A DNA stretch of 64,000 bases from Sipunculus nudus (Eukaryota > Annelida > Sipuncula > Golfingiida > Sipunculidae). Below are positions 17,968-26,360 of the stretch, piece after piece; position 1 is the stretch's first letter, and each line of letters starts with the position of its first letter. The notes beneath the pieces were generated by a model, which was not told where the DNA came from, made no database searches, and was given only the letters and a program-made list of their open reading frames with translations. Location of the stretch: contig JAPPUL010000068.1 in assembly GCA_026874595.1 (NCBI GenBank), positions 2,090,269 through 2,154,268 on the forward strand, given 5' to 3'. Made by a program: the position numbers and the translations under genes.

Positions 17968-19101
17968 ATGGACAAAAAAGAATATAATTATATAGCCTCT
18001 CATATGCAAAATATTGACGCATCCGGGATAAGAAAAGTATTTGACCTTAGTAAAAGTCTTACAAATCCTATAAACCTAAGCATAGGAGAACCTGACTTTG
18101 ATGTGCCGGATTTACTTAAAGAATATGCTTATGATGCAATACGTTCGGGGCAAAATAAATATACTCTAACTGGAGGAATGCCTAAGCTAAAGGATAAATT
18201 ACTAAATCACATTGCTAAAACTAAATCTGCAAATTGTGAGGATATTATTATAACAAGTGGCGTGTCTGGAGCTTTGTTTTTAGCTTTGTTTGTAATGCTT
18301 GATAAAGGAGATGAGGTTTTAATACCAGATCCATACTTTGTTTCCTACAAACATCTTGTAAATGTTCTTGGTGCTAAGGCGATATATTTAGACACTTATC
18401 CTGACTTTGCCTTAAGTAAGAATGTTTTAGAAGAGAGTGTTAGCCCAAAAACTAAACTCCTAATACTAAACTCGCCTGCAAACCCAACTGGTAAAGTATA
18501 TACTAAAAAAGAACTTGAACTAATTGCAAGTTTTGCTAAAAAGCATAATCTATTTATATTATCAGATGAGATATATGAGGACTTTGTATATGATGAAAAA
18601 CATATATCCATAGCCTCAATCTACAAAAACACACTCATTATGTCCGGATATTCTAAAAGTCTTGCTATGACCGGATGGAGACTTGGATATGCTTCTGGCC
18701 CAAAAGAAATAATACAAGAGATGACAAAACTACAGCAGTATACATTTGTATGTGCTCCTTCATTTGCACAAAATGTTTTAATTAAGTCCTTAGATTATCA
18801 TAATAAAGCAAAAATTGAGGCCTATAGAGAAAAACGTAACATAATTTATGATGGACTTAAAAGTCTTATATTAAATAAGCCTGAGGGGGCATTTTATGCT
18901 TTTCTTAAGATACCAGACCATTTCAAGTCCGATTATGATTTTTTTAATGCAGCTCTAAAACAAAATCTTTTACTTATACCCGGAAGTGTATTCTCAGAAC
19001 AAAACAAATATATTAGAATATCATTTGCAAATGATAACGAAGTCTTAAAAAGAGGCGTTGAGATTATAAATAGCTTACAGGACAAAGATATAAGAGCTTA
19101 A
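17968..19101 (+). CDS. class I/II pyridoxal-phosphate aminotransferase (aspartate aminotransferase-like)
   Basis: The 377-residue protein is a fold-type I PLP enzyme. Visible motifs are INLSIGEPDFDVP near the N-terminus, NSPANPTGKVY (the Asn that contacts PLP), SDEIYEDFVYD, and SGYSKSLAMTGWRLGY, where the Lys near residue 230 forms the Schiff base. The best guess is aspartate transaminase of the Thermus/Bacillus type, but related substrates such as tyrosine or prephenate cannot be excluded. It stands alone with its own likely promoter. Confidence 0.88.
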   Translation: MDKKEYNYIASHMQNIDASGIRKVFDLSKSLTNPINLSIGEPDFDVPDLLKEYAYDAIRSGQNKYTLTGGMPKLKDKLLNHIAKTKSANCEDIIITSGVSGALFLALFVMLDKGDEVLIPDPYFVSYKHLVNVLGAKAIYLDTYPDFALSKNVLEESVSPKTKLLILNSPANPTGKVYTKKELELIASFAKKHNLFILSDEIYEDFVYDEKHISIASIYKNTLIMSGYSKSLAMTGWRLGYASGPKEIIQEMTKLQQYTFVCAPSFAQNVLIKSLDYHNKAKIEAYREKRNIIYDGLKSLILNKPEGAFYAFLKIPDHFKSDYDFFNAALKQNLLLIPGSVFSEQNKYIRISFANDNEVLKRGVEIINSLQDKDIRA

Positions 19102-19248
19102 GAGAATCTAAGAAGATAAAATGGTTAAAAAGAGAATGTATACTACTTGCCAAGTTAATTTATTATATTAAACATAAATTTAAATAAAAAAAACCTAACC
19201 TGTTGCAAAATATCAAAAAGTAATAGGATATGATAGAATGGAGGATAA

Positions 19249-19839
19249 ATGGCTATAACATTACCTGATTTACCATATGACAAAAGCGGCCTTGAACCAT
19301 ATATTTCGGCAAAGACGCTAGATTTTCATTATGGCAAACATCATAATGCATACGTAACAAACCTAAATAAGCTACTTGAAGGCAATCCGCTTGAAGGACA
19401 GTCCCTTGAAAATATAATACAAAAGACTGCAAATAATCCATCTTCTGTTGGCATATTTAATAATGCTGCACAAGTATGGAATCATACTTTTTATTGGAAG
19501 TGCATGAAACAAAATGGCGGTGGCAATCCGACTGGAGTACTTGCAGATAAGATAAAAGCAGATTTTGGCAGCCTTGATGAATTTGCAAGTCAGTTTAAGA
19601 ATGCTGGGGCAACTCAATTTGGCTCAGGCTGGGCTTGGCTTGTAAGTGAGGGAGGCAAATTAAAGATAGTTAAAACGGCAAATGCTGATCTGCCAATGGC
19701 ACACGGTCAAAAGGCTTTGCTCACTATGGATGTTTGGGAACATGCTTATTATTTGGACTATCAAAATAGGAGACCTGATTATATTTCAACATTCGTTGAA
19801 AAGCTAGTTAATTGGGACTTTGTGGCATCAAATCTATAA
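19249..19839 (+). CDS. sodB: superoxide dismutase [Fe]
   Basis: This cytoplasmic enzyme dismutates superoxide to oxygen and peroxide. Metal ligands can be assigned to His27 (FHYGKHHNAYV), His79 (NAAQVWNHTFYW) and Asp161/His165 (DVWEHAYYLDYQNRR). The Gln in AAQVWNHTFYW and the overall sequence fit the iron type. Length 196 is normal. Start ATG 19249 follows GGAGG. A perfect inverted repeat lies just after the stop. Confidence 0.95.
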   Translation: MAITLPDLPYDKSGLEPYISAKTLDFHYGKHHNAYVTNLNKLLEGNPLEGQSLENIIQKTANNPSSVGIFNNAAQVWNHTFYWKCMKQNGGGNPTGVLADKIKADFGSLDEFASQFKNAGATQFGSGWAWLVSEGGKLKIVKTANADLPMAHGQKALLTMDVWEHAYYLDYQNRRPDYISTFVEKLVNWDFVASNL

Positions 19840-19851
19840 GTTAGACTAAGG

Positions 19852-19903
19852 CTATGGGCTTTTTATTATCTTTGTTATTAGACAATTATATTAAAGCCCA
19901 TAG
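19852..19903. other. 11-bp inverted repeat after sodB
   Basis: CTATGGGCTTT (19852-19862) is the exact reverse complement of AAAGCCCATAG (19893-19903), with 30 AT-rich bases between. It may act as a transcript-end structure for sodB; there is no long T tract after the right arm, so intrinsic termination is uncertain. Confidence 0.45.
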
Positions 19904-19960
19904 ATTTAATATATAAACTTCTTAAATAAACTTCTTTATTTAAAAAAAAAAAAGCACTAT

Positions 19961-20034
19961 CGTGCCTAAGAGGATTTGAACCTCCGACCTTTGGAACCGC
20001 AATCCAACGCTCTATCCAGCTGAGCTATAGGCAC
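19961..20034 (-). tRNA. tRNA-Arg(GCG)
   Basis: On the minus strand the acceptor GTGCCTA pairs with TAGGCAC. The D-arm is GCTCAGCTGGATAGAGC, the anticodon stem is TTGGA/TCCAA with loop TTGCGGT, and the T-arm is GGAGGTTCAAATCCTC. The anticodon reads GCG, whereas most bacteria have ACG (edited to inosine) for these arginine codons. Discriminator is G; CCA is not encoded. Confidence 0.9.
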
Positions 20035-20365
20035 ATTTTAGTTAGTATTACTCTTTTTTACTATCCTTCATGAAAAACAATAAAACCTAATTTAAATATA
20101 AAGTATATTAAAGTCAAGAATTGATGTTTGGAATTGATATTTGTTTGAATAGAGACTTATAACATATTACTTATCCCTTTATTTATTCCTTTATTAGCAA
20201 TATCCAGAAAAAGGATAATAGGCACTTCAATTAGAAACTTATCTATAATTTGATTTTCAAGTTATAGTTACGATAATATATTTTAGCAATATTTACATTA
20301 TTTTTTTTAAAGAATCTGTGTTACAATATATACTGAATAACAATTTTGGAACCTTTAACTTAACA
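20035..20365. other. intergenic region, no gene seen
   Basis: About 330 AT-rich bases between tRNA-Arg and the PEBP gene. I see no gene or clear promoter. Confidence 0.3.
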
Positions 20366-20899
20366 ATGTCAAAGCTACTTATTATAATATCTATTACAGC
20401 ATCTATTTTCTCTACTGCTTATTGTAAGTTAACTGAAGTACACTTTAACTTGAATGTTAAAAGTACTCATTTTACTAATGACGAAGGTTTTATAAATAAA
20501 GACTATCTTTCTGTTGATCTTGGCGGGCTTGAAGAGTCCCCTCCCCTAACTTGGGAGAATGTACCCGAGGAAACTATAGAATTAGTTATAATTATGCAAT
20601 CTAAAGAATACCCTGACAAAGCGCTCTGGTTTATTAGAGGTATTCCTCCTGATACTAAAGGTATTAGCAAAGGTGGTGATATTCCCGGCGCTACCACTGT
20701 ATGGAAATATACAGGCCCGAACCCAGATAAAAATAAAGACCCAGCTACACCTAAAACATATACATACACTATTTATGTTTACGCCCTCTTGCAAGCAAGC
20801 TCTCCTAATCCCTCATCCCCTACACAGCAAATTAAAGAAGCTTTAGAGGAAAATGCTCTTTCTTCCGGCTCTATTACAGGTAAATTCATTATGCATTGA
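20366..20899 (+). CDS. YbhB/YbcL-type PEBP-family protein, probably exported
   Basis: The 177-residue product from ATG 20366 starts with a hydrophobic export signal (about residues 1-20). It then shows the phosphatidylethanolamine-binding-protein features of bacterial YbhB/YbcL: ESPPLTWENVPEET, a variant of the DPDAP-type region, FIRGIPPDTKGI, and KTYTYTIYVYALLQ. The family binds small anionic or lipid ligands; no enzymatic role is established. An upstream GTG at 20318 is less likely because it would precede the signal peptide. The last 100 bases of this gene plus the following spacer are duplicated twice downstream. Neighbours are tandem lipoprotein genes. Confidence 0.8.
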   Translation: MSKLLIIISITASIFSTAYCKLTEVHFNLNVKSTHFTNDEGFINKDYLSVDLGGLEESPPLTWENVPEETIELVIIMQSKEYPDKALWFIRGIPPDTKGISKGGDIPGATTVWKYTGPNPDKNKDPATPKTYTYTIYVYALLQASSPNPSSPTQQIKEALEENALSSGSITGKFIMH

Positions 20900-21810
20900 T
20901 AAGATATTTATTATTTGATATTTATTATTTATTTAAATCTTTTGTAATTATCTTGCCCATTTCTTTGTATATATCTTGTAGCACTTTTAATATCTTTGGG
21001 TTTTGTTCGACGAAATGTTTTGTAATGTTTTGTAATAAATACAAGTTTATAAATACTCATTTTGCAAACTAGTTTATTGCCATTCTCGTGTTAGCGTTTA
21101 TTCACTCCCTCAGGCAACTCCTAATCCCTCATCCCCTACACAGCAAATTAAAGAAGCTTTAGAGGAAAATGCTCTTTCTTCCGGCTCTATTACAGGTAAA
21201 TTCATTATGCATTGATAAGATATTTATTATTTGATATTTATTATTTATTTAAATCTTTTGTAATTATCTTGCCCATTTCTTTGTATATATCTTGTAGCAC
21301 TTTTAATATCTTTGGGTTTTGTTCGACGAAATGTTTTGTAATGTTTTGTAATGTTTTGTAATAAATACAAGTTTATAACTACAACACGTTTTTAAATAAA
21401 AAAAAATTATAACTACTCATTTTGCAAACTAGTTTATTGCCATTCTCGTGTTAGCGTTTATTCACTCCCTCAGGCAACTCCTAATCCCTCATCCCCTACA
21501 CAGCAAATTAAAGAAGCTTTAGAGGAAAATGCTCTTTCTTCCGGCTCTATTACAGGTAAATTCATTATGTGGTAACAAGATACTTACATTTATTGATATA
21601 ATATTCTTGTAATTATCTTGCCCATTTCTTTGTATATATCTTGTAGCACTTTTAATATCTTTGGGTTTTGTTCGACGAAATGTTTTGTAATGTTTTGTAA
21701 TGTTTTGTAATAAATACAAGTTTATAACTACAACACGTTTTTAAATAAAAAAAAATTATAACTACTCATTTTGCAAACTAGTTTATTGCCATTCTGGTGT
21801 TAGCGTTTTC
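20802..21810 (+). repeat. three tandem copies of the PEBP gene 3' end and spacer
   Basis: A segment starting CTCCTAATCCCTCATCC occurs at 20802 (inside the intact gene), 21118 and 21478. Unit lengths are 316, 360 and about 333 bases. Copies 2 and 3 carry the gene's last 100 bases as non-coding debris. Copies 2 and 3 share an extra stretch with TACAACACGTTTTTAAAT that copy 1 lacks. Within each copy the 10-mer ATGTTTTGTA is itself repeated, two times in copy 1 and three in copies 2 and 3. No promoter or start codon precedes the duplicated gene ends, so they are not separate genes. The third copy ends about 40 bases before the first lipoprotein gene. Confidence 0.95.
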
Positions 21811-21848
21811 CTAAAGTTAAATTTTAATAAAACTTTTGGAGTACTTTC

Positions 21849-22423
21849 ATGAAAAACTTTATGAGCATTTTTTCAATTGTCCTTATTTTTCTCTTTGCTA
21901 TCACGACTATTGGATGTGATGATAAGAAGAATGATACTGAGAACGGGAATGGTGATACTACTACAGGACTTAAAATTAATGTTCCGCTTGACTTTAAAAC
22001 TGGTGACGTAATTAACTCTGCTTATACTGGCAATCGACTGATGCCCGAGCTTACGGTAACAGGTATTGAGCCGCAGGATACTACGACCTATATTGCTATA
22101 GTTAAAGTCGATGTTGGCAAAGGGCAAGATACTTATACCGCTGATAGAGTTTTTTTGGGAAATATAGCTCCAAAGCAAACTGAACTAAAGCTATCTCTAC
22201 ACTCTTGGGGGATAAATCCAAGTGTTGGTGAAACTAGGCTTTACCAGTTTCATCTACTCCATCTTAAATACTATACATATATATATATCTTGTAGAAGCA
22301 GATAATACATTTGAGAAGGCTTGGATGAAAGTTCAAGATACTCAAAAAAATTTAAACGATAATACTACTAATATCTTGGCATATGCTAAGAATATAGCTT
22401 ATGGACAGGCTTCAAAGCAATAG
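21849..22423 (+). pseudogene. lipoprotein paralogue 1, frameshifted at an (AT)6 tract
   Basis: The frame opens with a lipoprotein signal peptide (lipobox TTIGC, Cys at residue 23). It stays in frame to about 22276, then runs through (AT)6 and ends at a stop at 22293-22295. Beyond it, another frame continues without stops to TAG 22421-22423, encoding VEADNTFEKAWMKVQDTQKN and more. The two parts together would give about 190 residues, the length of the paralogues. Removing two bases, exactly one AT unit, joins the frames, so this may be an OFF phase of a switchable gene rather than a dead one. GGAG precedes the ATG. Homology to the next gene is clear in the signal peptide and in the WGI...FH region. 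Confidence 0.75.
22277..22288 (+). repeat. (AT)6 tract inside lipoprotein paralogue 1
   Basis: Six AT units lie exactly where the reading frame is lost. Similar (AT)5 or (AT)6 runs sit at the matching place in other paralogues: 23919-23928, 24709-24720 and 26160-26169. Confidence 0.9.
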
Positions 22424-22742
22424 CTACAACGTCAACGTCAGAAGGCAAGCTGTTTTAAAAAATGATAATACGCTGTTTGCTCTTTATGAGTAAGGAGATT
22501 AATAAAGGAGATTAATAAAGGACAGGAGATTAAGGAATACGGGAATACGGGAGGTTTAGTCCTTTGACTAGATTTCTAACATGTCTTTATAACTTGTTTT
22601 TACGGAACTTGTTAAGTATATTTTTTTTAAATAAAAAACATTGTAAATATAAATATTATGTATTTTATATATTGATTTATTACTAATCTTGTGTTATCCT
22701 TGTATCAAAATTAAATTTAATAAAACTTTTTGGAGGTTTTTC

Positions 22743-23297
22743 ATGAAAAACTTAATGACAATATTTTCAGTTGTCGTTCTTTTTGCTTTTGCTATGACGA
22801 CTATTGGATGTGATGAGAAGAAAGGGGGAGCAACGCTTAAGATTGAGGGCGCGCCGAGTGCGACTGACTTTAAAGATTCTACTTCTGGCGAGATTAAGGC
22901 AGATTACATAGGTGCCACGCCAACAAAGACACCTGTTATTACCGTAAAGGATATTCCTTCTACTGCGAAGAAGGTTTCATTAATTCAGGTAAAAAAAGAT
23001 GGTACTACATTCACAATAGATGTTCTTAAGGAAGTGGATAAAGCCGCTTCTGGTGATACTAAAATAGAACACACTACATGGGGTATAGCTGCTGCTGGAA
23101 CAAGTAATCCTGCTACCTACGTTGAGTACGAGTTTCATGTACTTGCTACTACTGTTGCGTACAAAAAGCCAACTTTAGAGAGTACAGATAAAGATTTTAC
23201 TAAGGTTAAGGACAAAATTTTAGCTGTAAAAGATAGCGATAAGGCCGTTGTTGTAGGAAATGCTTTGAAGATACTGGATGGAAAAGTGAAGAAGTAG
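22743..23297 (+). CDS. lipoprotein paralogue 2
   Basis: The 184-residue product from ATG 22743 has a signal peptide ending in the lipobox TTIGC. GGAGG lies 9 bases upstream; the longer frame from 22689 is not supported. The mature part is Lys- and Thr-rich, without recognised domains. It shares the signal peptide with paralogue 1 and the overall beta-rich layout with the later ones: NKYxN-like or KKVSLIQVKKD strand, a WGI/WDV turn, and an EFHVLAT strand where others have YYIYIW. It lacks the AT tract. A hairpin terminator follows. It is likely an outer-membrane or surface lipoprotein of unknown role. Confidence 0.78.
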   Translation: MKNLMTIFSVVVLFAFAMTTIGCDEKKGGATLKIEGAPSATDFKDSTSGEIKADYIGATPTKTPVITVKDIPSTAKKVSLIQVKKDGTTFTIDVLKEVDKAASGDTKIEHTTWGIAAAGTSNPATYVEYEFHVLATTVAYKKPTLESTDKDFTKVKDKILAVKDSDKAVVVGNALKILDGKVKK

Positions 23298-23313
23298 TGT
23301 CAGAAAAGGAAAG

Positions 23314-23340
23314 CAGTTTAAAATAACTAAACTGTTTTTT
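23314..23340 (+). terminator. intrinsic terminator
   Basis: CAGTTTA (23314-23320) pairs with TAAACTG (23328-23334) across a 7-base loop and is followed by six T residues. Confidence 0.7.
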
Positions 23341-23501
23341 GTATGATTTATAATAGGAGGTTTTGTCGCTCTTTGGCAGGCCTCCTTATCTTATTTTTTA
23401 GCTATTTTTCTAATATTTTATTTGTTATTTTATTTTTAGTGTTATTTTTTCCCTTATAAACATGTATAAACATGTATACTATAAATAGTGAGGTGTTCGT
23501 A

Positions 23502-24074
23502 ATGAGAGGTTTTATAATATTAGCGGTCTTTATGATGACTGCCTTAATAACGACCAGTGGGTGCGACCTAGGCAAAATTCTAGAAAACGAAGCAAAGGAT
23601 GGATTTGAAAGTGTTAAACCTGATCCTGATCCTCTTGTTGCTCCAGACGGAAAACTAGTAGATGCGATAAGAGGGACTGGCGATGCCCATGCCCCTGGAT
23701 TTACGATTAAGACTAAATCTATTACCGGTGCAATCACCACAAAATATATAAATATTGCCCTTGTTAAGCTCGAAGGAAGAAATACTGTTACTCTAGTATA
23801 CTTCAATAGTGTGGAGATGACTGTGACAGATGGACTCACAAAGACAATTGCAAGGGGTAGGCCGGGGCTCTATAATACTACGTGGGATGTAGTAGCAGCG
23901 GACGATAGTGAATATTACATATATATATGGCTTACTAAAGAGAAATACACTGCAAAGCCCACACTCACCTCCGATAATGACCCTACAAAATTCTTTACTG
24001 AGTTAGCTAGTGGTAAAACGGTGATTGATGTGGCTGCTTCTGGCTCAAATAAGTATTACGCTAAAGGTAAGTAA
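23502..24074 (+). CDS. lipoprotein paralogue 3
   Basis: The 190-residue product starts at ATG 23502 after GAGGTG and has a lipobox TTSGC. The family pattern is clear: a conserved GKLVDAIRGTG box near residue 55, PGFTIKTKS, KYINIALVKLEG, the YYIYIWLTKEKY strand encoded across (AT)5, and the C-terminal block VIDVAASGSNKYYAKGK shared with the following paralogues. Function is unknown. Its own terminator follows, so each gene in the array seems to be a separate transcription unit. Confidence 0.8.
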   Translation: MRGFIILAVFMMTALITTSGCDLGKILENEAKDGFESVKPDPDPLVAPDGKLVDAIRGTGDAHAPGFTIKTKSITGAITTKYINIALVKLEGRNTVTLVYFNSVEMTVTDGLTKTIARGRPGLYNTTWDVVAADDSEYYIYIWLTKEKYTAKPTLTSDNDPTKFFTELASGKTVIDVAASGSNKYYAKGK

Positions 24075-24217
24075 TCGTTTAATACTATTTTTAATACTAT
24101 TAAAGACTTCGGCACTTTTAATTAACCATAATTATATACCATTGTGGTATAGTAGCTTTTTTTTTAAAAAAACTTTTATCGTAACTCCTAGAGCAAAGGG
24201 AAATAGTAACGTTAGGA

Positions 24218-24250
24218 GGAAAGCAGGTTTTGTGAGCTGCTTTCCTTTTT
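24218..24250 (+). terminator. intrinsic terminator
   Basis: GGAAAGCAG (24218-24226) pairs perfectly with CTGCTTTCC (24237-24245) across a 10-base loop, followed by five T residues. It lies about 145 bases after paralogue 3. Confidence 0.8.
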
Positions 24251-24320
24251 ATGATTTATTTTATAGCTTTATATAATTACTTCTTATAATTTCTAAGGTA
24301 TTCATAATAAGGTATTCATA

Positions 24321-24863
24321 ATGAGACACTATATATCTATATTTTGGCTACTAATGCTTATGTCAGGCCTAATGACGACCAGCGGGTGCATCTTAACTTA
24401 TCCATGGACCCCTATGACAAACACTATTAGCGTTTCAACTACTCCTACACATATTCTTTCAAACGAGGGATACTTAGTAAATGATATAAGAGATAAGCCT
24501 CCCGGGTTTATAATTAGGTCAACGTTCGGAAACAAATATATACATATTGCTCTGGTTCGGGTTAGACGCTTTAGTAGTCGTTCTGAGATTCTATACTTGG
24601 ATAGCAAGTGGTCTTCTTCTTACAGAGATATCATAGATCGCCGATGGTGGGGCAATCGATTCTGGAACAGCTGGCATGTAGGAAAGCTAAACCACAGCAT
24701 TACATATTATATATATATATGGACTACTCGAGAACCATACAACGGAACATCCTACCTTGCAACTACTGACCCTACAGATATCTTTAATGCCTTAACTAGG
24801 TATAATACTGTGCTTGCTGTGGCTGCTTCCGGACGAAACAAGTATTACGTTAAAGGGCATTAG
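24321..24863 (+). CDS. lipoprotein paralogue 4
   Basis: The 180-residue product has a lipobox TTSGC and the shared pattern: EGYLVNDIRDK, PGFIIRS, NKYIHIALVRVRR, YYIYIWTTREPY and VLAVAASGRNKYYVKGH. It is more Arg- and Trp-rich in the centre than its siblings. The leader AAGGTATTCATAAT, which contains the weak ribosome binding site, is duplicated in tandem just before the ATG. The YYIYIW codons contain (AT)6, the same tract length as the frameshifted copy, but here the frame is intact. Confidence 0.8.
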   Translation: MRHYISIFWLLMLMSGLMTTSGCILTYPWTPMTNTISVSTTPTHILSNEGYLVNDIRDKPPGFIIRSTFGNKYIHIALVRVRRFSSRSEILYLDSKWSSSYRDIIDRRWWGNRFWNSWHVGKLNHSITYYIYIWTTREPYNGTSYLATTDPTDIFNALTRYNTVLAVAASGRNKYYVKGH

Positions 24864-24884
24864 CGCTTTTTATATTTAACTAAT

Positions 24885-24916
24885 AAAGAAAGAAGCTTAG
24901 ACTGCTTTCTTTTTAT
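24885..24916 (+). terminator. intrinsic terminator
   Basis: AAAGAAAG (24885-24892) pairs with CTTTCTTT (24905-24912), loop of 12 bases, with the T-rich right arm continuing into TT. Confidence 0.55.
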
Positions 24917-25011
24917 ACTTGTTATGCTTTATAATATGAGGTTTTGCGCAAGCCGCCTACTTATTCTATAAGTGCAACTAAGCTATTTGCTCGTCTTTTA
25001 ATTCCCTCCAT

Positions 25012-25042
25012 TTGACAGTGACTTTTTATCAAACCCTATAAT
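25012..25042 (+). promoter_or_regulatory. sigma-70-like promoter of lipoprotein paralogue 5
   Basis: Perfect TTGACA (25012-25017) and TATAAT (25037-25042) hexamers, spaced by 19 bases, lie about 70 bases before the ATG at 25113. The spacing is two bases longer than ideal. Confidence 0.6.
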
Positions 25043-25112
25043 TTATTATATCTAGTAAACAAAATAATGTGTTAATACCTTCTAGATTAAACTCAATGGA
25101 GGTATTTTATAA

Positions 25113-25682
25113 ATGAAGAATTCTATATCTATATTTTCGCTTCTGCTGCTTATGGGTGCACTAATAACAACCAGCGGGTGCAACTTAAAGGACCAGTTAG
25201 ACGATCTTGTAGGCTCTATACCAGGTATCGACTATCTTAATGTTAGCTCTACTCCTAGTTCCCTTGTTTCAAGCGGAAACCTAGTATCTGATATAAGAGG
25301 GACTGGATATACCCGTAGTCCGGGATTTGAAATTACGTCAGTTAGCAGCAACAAATACGTAAATGTTGCTCTAGTTAGGGTTACCTCATTTGTATACTTA
25401 GCATACTTGAATAGCGTAGAATCTACTAATCTAACAACTAGCATTCCACAAGCTGATCCAAATCCGACATATGGGGCCTGGAGTGTATTATTAACATCAA
25501 GCCCCGATACAACATATTACATATACATATGGACTACAAAAGAGCCGTATACTGCTTCCAATCCTCCAACACTCTCTACCACTACTGACCCCTCGCAAAT
25601 CTATGATGATTTAACTAAGGGTAAAACCGTGCTTGGGGTTGCGTCTTCTGGAGATAATAAATATTACGTTACAGGGAAGTAA
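25113..25682 (+). CDS. lipoprotein paralogue 5
   Basis: The 189-residue product has a signal peptide with lipobox TTSGC. GGAGG lies upstream. The mature part carries TPSSLVSSGNLVSDIRGTG, PGFEITSVSSNKYVNVALV, YYIYIWTTKEPYT and VLGVASSGDNKYYVTGK. The last block is nearly identical at DNA level to that of paralogue 6, as is the SSLVSSGNLV region, so the two are a recent duplication or exchange sequence. The AT tract is interrupted here (CATATACATATGG), so this copy should be more stable. Confidence 0.82.
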   Translation: MKNSISIFSLLLLMGALITTSGCNLKDQLDDLVGSIPGIDYLNVSSTPSSLVSSGNLVSDIRGTGYTRSPGFEITSVSSNKYVNVALVRVTSFVYLAYLNSVESTNLTTSIPQADPNPTYGAWSVLLTSSPDTTYYIYIWTTKEPYTASNPPTLSTTTDPSQIYDDLTKGKTVLGVASSGDNKYYVTGK

Positions 25683-25733
25683 CGACTATTACTAAAATAA
25701 AGCAACTAAAATAAACCAATGGAGGTATTTTTA

Positions 25734-26321
25734 ATGAGAAACTATATATCTATATTTTTAGCGCTGCTACTTATGAGTACACTAATAACAACCAGTGGGT
25801 GCGACTTAAAGGGCCAGTTAGACGATCTTATAGACTCTCTCCCAGACATTACAGACGCCGAGTCTCTTAATGTTACATCTACTCCTAGTTCCCTTGTTTC
25901 AAGCGGAAACCTAGTAAATGAGATAAGAGGGACTGGTGGTAATACCAAAACTCCGGGATTTGAAATTACGTCAACTACAAACAACAAATATGTAAATGTT
26001 GCTCTAGTTAGTGCTGACAGCTCAACATCTAGTCTTAGATACCTGAATAGCGTGCCATCTACTCTTCTCATACATACTATTACACAGGGTTCTCCAACTG
26101 AGAAGATACTAGGTACTTGGGATGTAGCCCTAAATCCAGATACTAACACATATTACTACATATATATATGGCTTACTAAAGAACAGTACAACACTCCGAG
26201 ACCCTCTTTAGCCAACGCTGGGAGCAACCCTACAGATATCTTTAATGCCTTAACTAAAGATAAAACCGTGCTTGGGGTTGCGTCTTCTGGAGATAATAAA
26301 TATTACGTTACAGGGAAATAA
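25734..26321 (+). CDS. lipoprotein paralogue 6
   Basis: The 195-residue product starts at ATG 25734, with GGAGG 9 bases upstream (the in-frame TTG at 25719 is too early). It has lipobox TTSGC, the segment DLKGQLDDLIDSLPDI parallel to paralogue 5, NLVNEIRGTG, NKYVNVALV, YYIYIWLTKEQY over an (AT)5 tract, and the shared C-terminal block. It is the last of the array. The next gene is on the opposite strand and converges. Confidence 0.82.
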   Translation: MRNYISIFLALLLMSTLITTSGCDLKGQLDDLIDSLPDITDAESLNVTSTPSSLVSSGNLVNEIRGTGGNTKTPGFEITSTTNNKYVNVALVSADSSTSSLRYLNSVPSTLLIHTITQGSPTEKILGTWDVALNPDTNTYYYIYIWLTKEQYNTPRPSLANAGSNPTDIFNALTKDKTVLGVASSGDNKYYVTGK

Positions 26322-26360
26322 TCACTTAACAGGGTTTAGCTCGCTTTTTATAAAATATAA

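Noticed and set aside
21519-21719. Minus-strand frame in the repeat region before the lipoproteins
   Set aside because: It spans parts of the duplicated PEBP 3' end and spacer; it has no ribosome binding site and no counterpart in copy 1.
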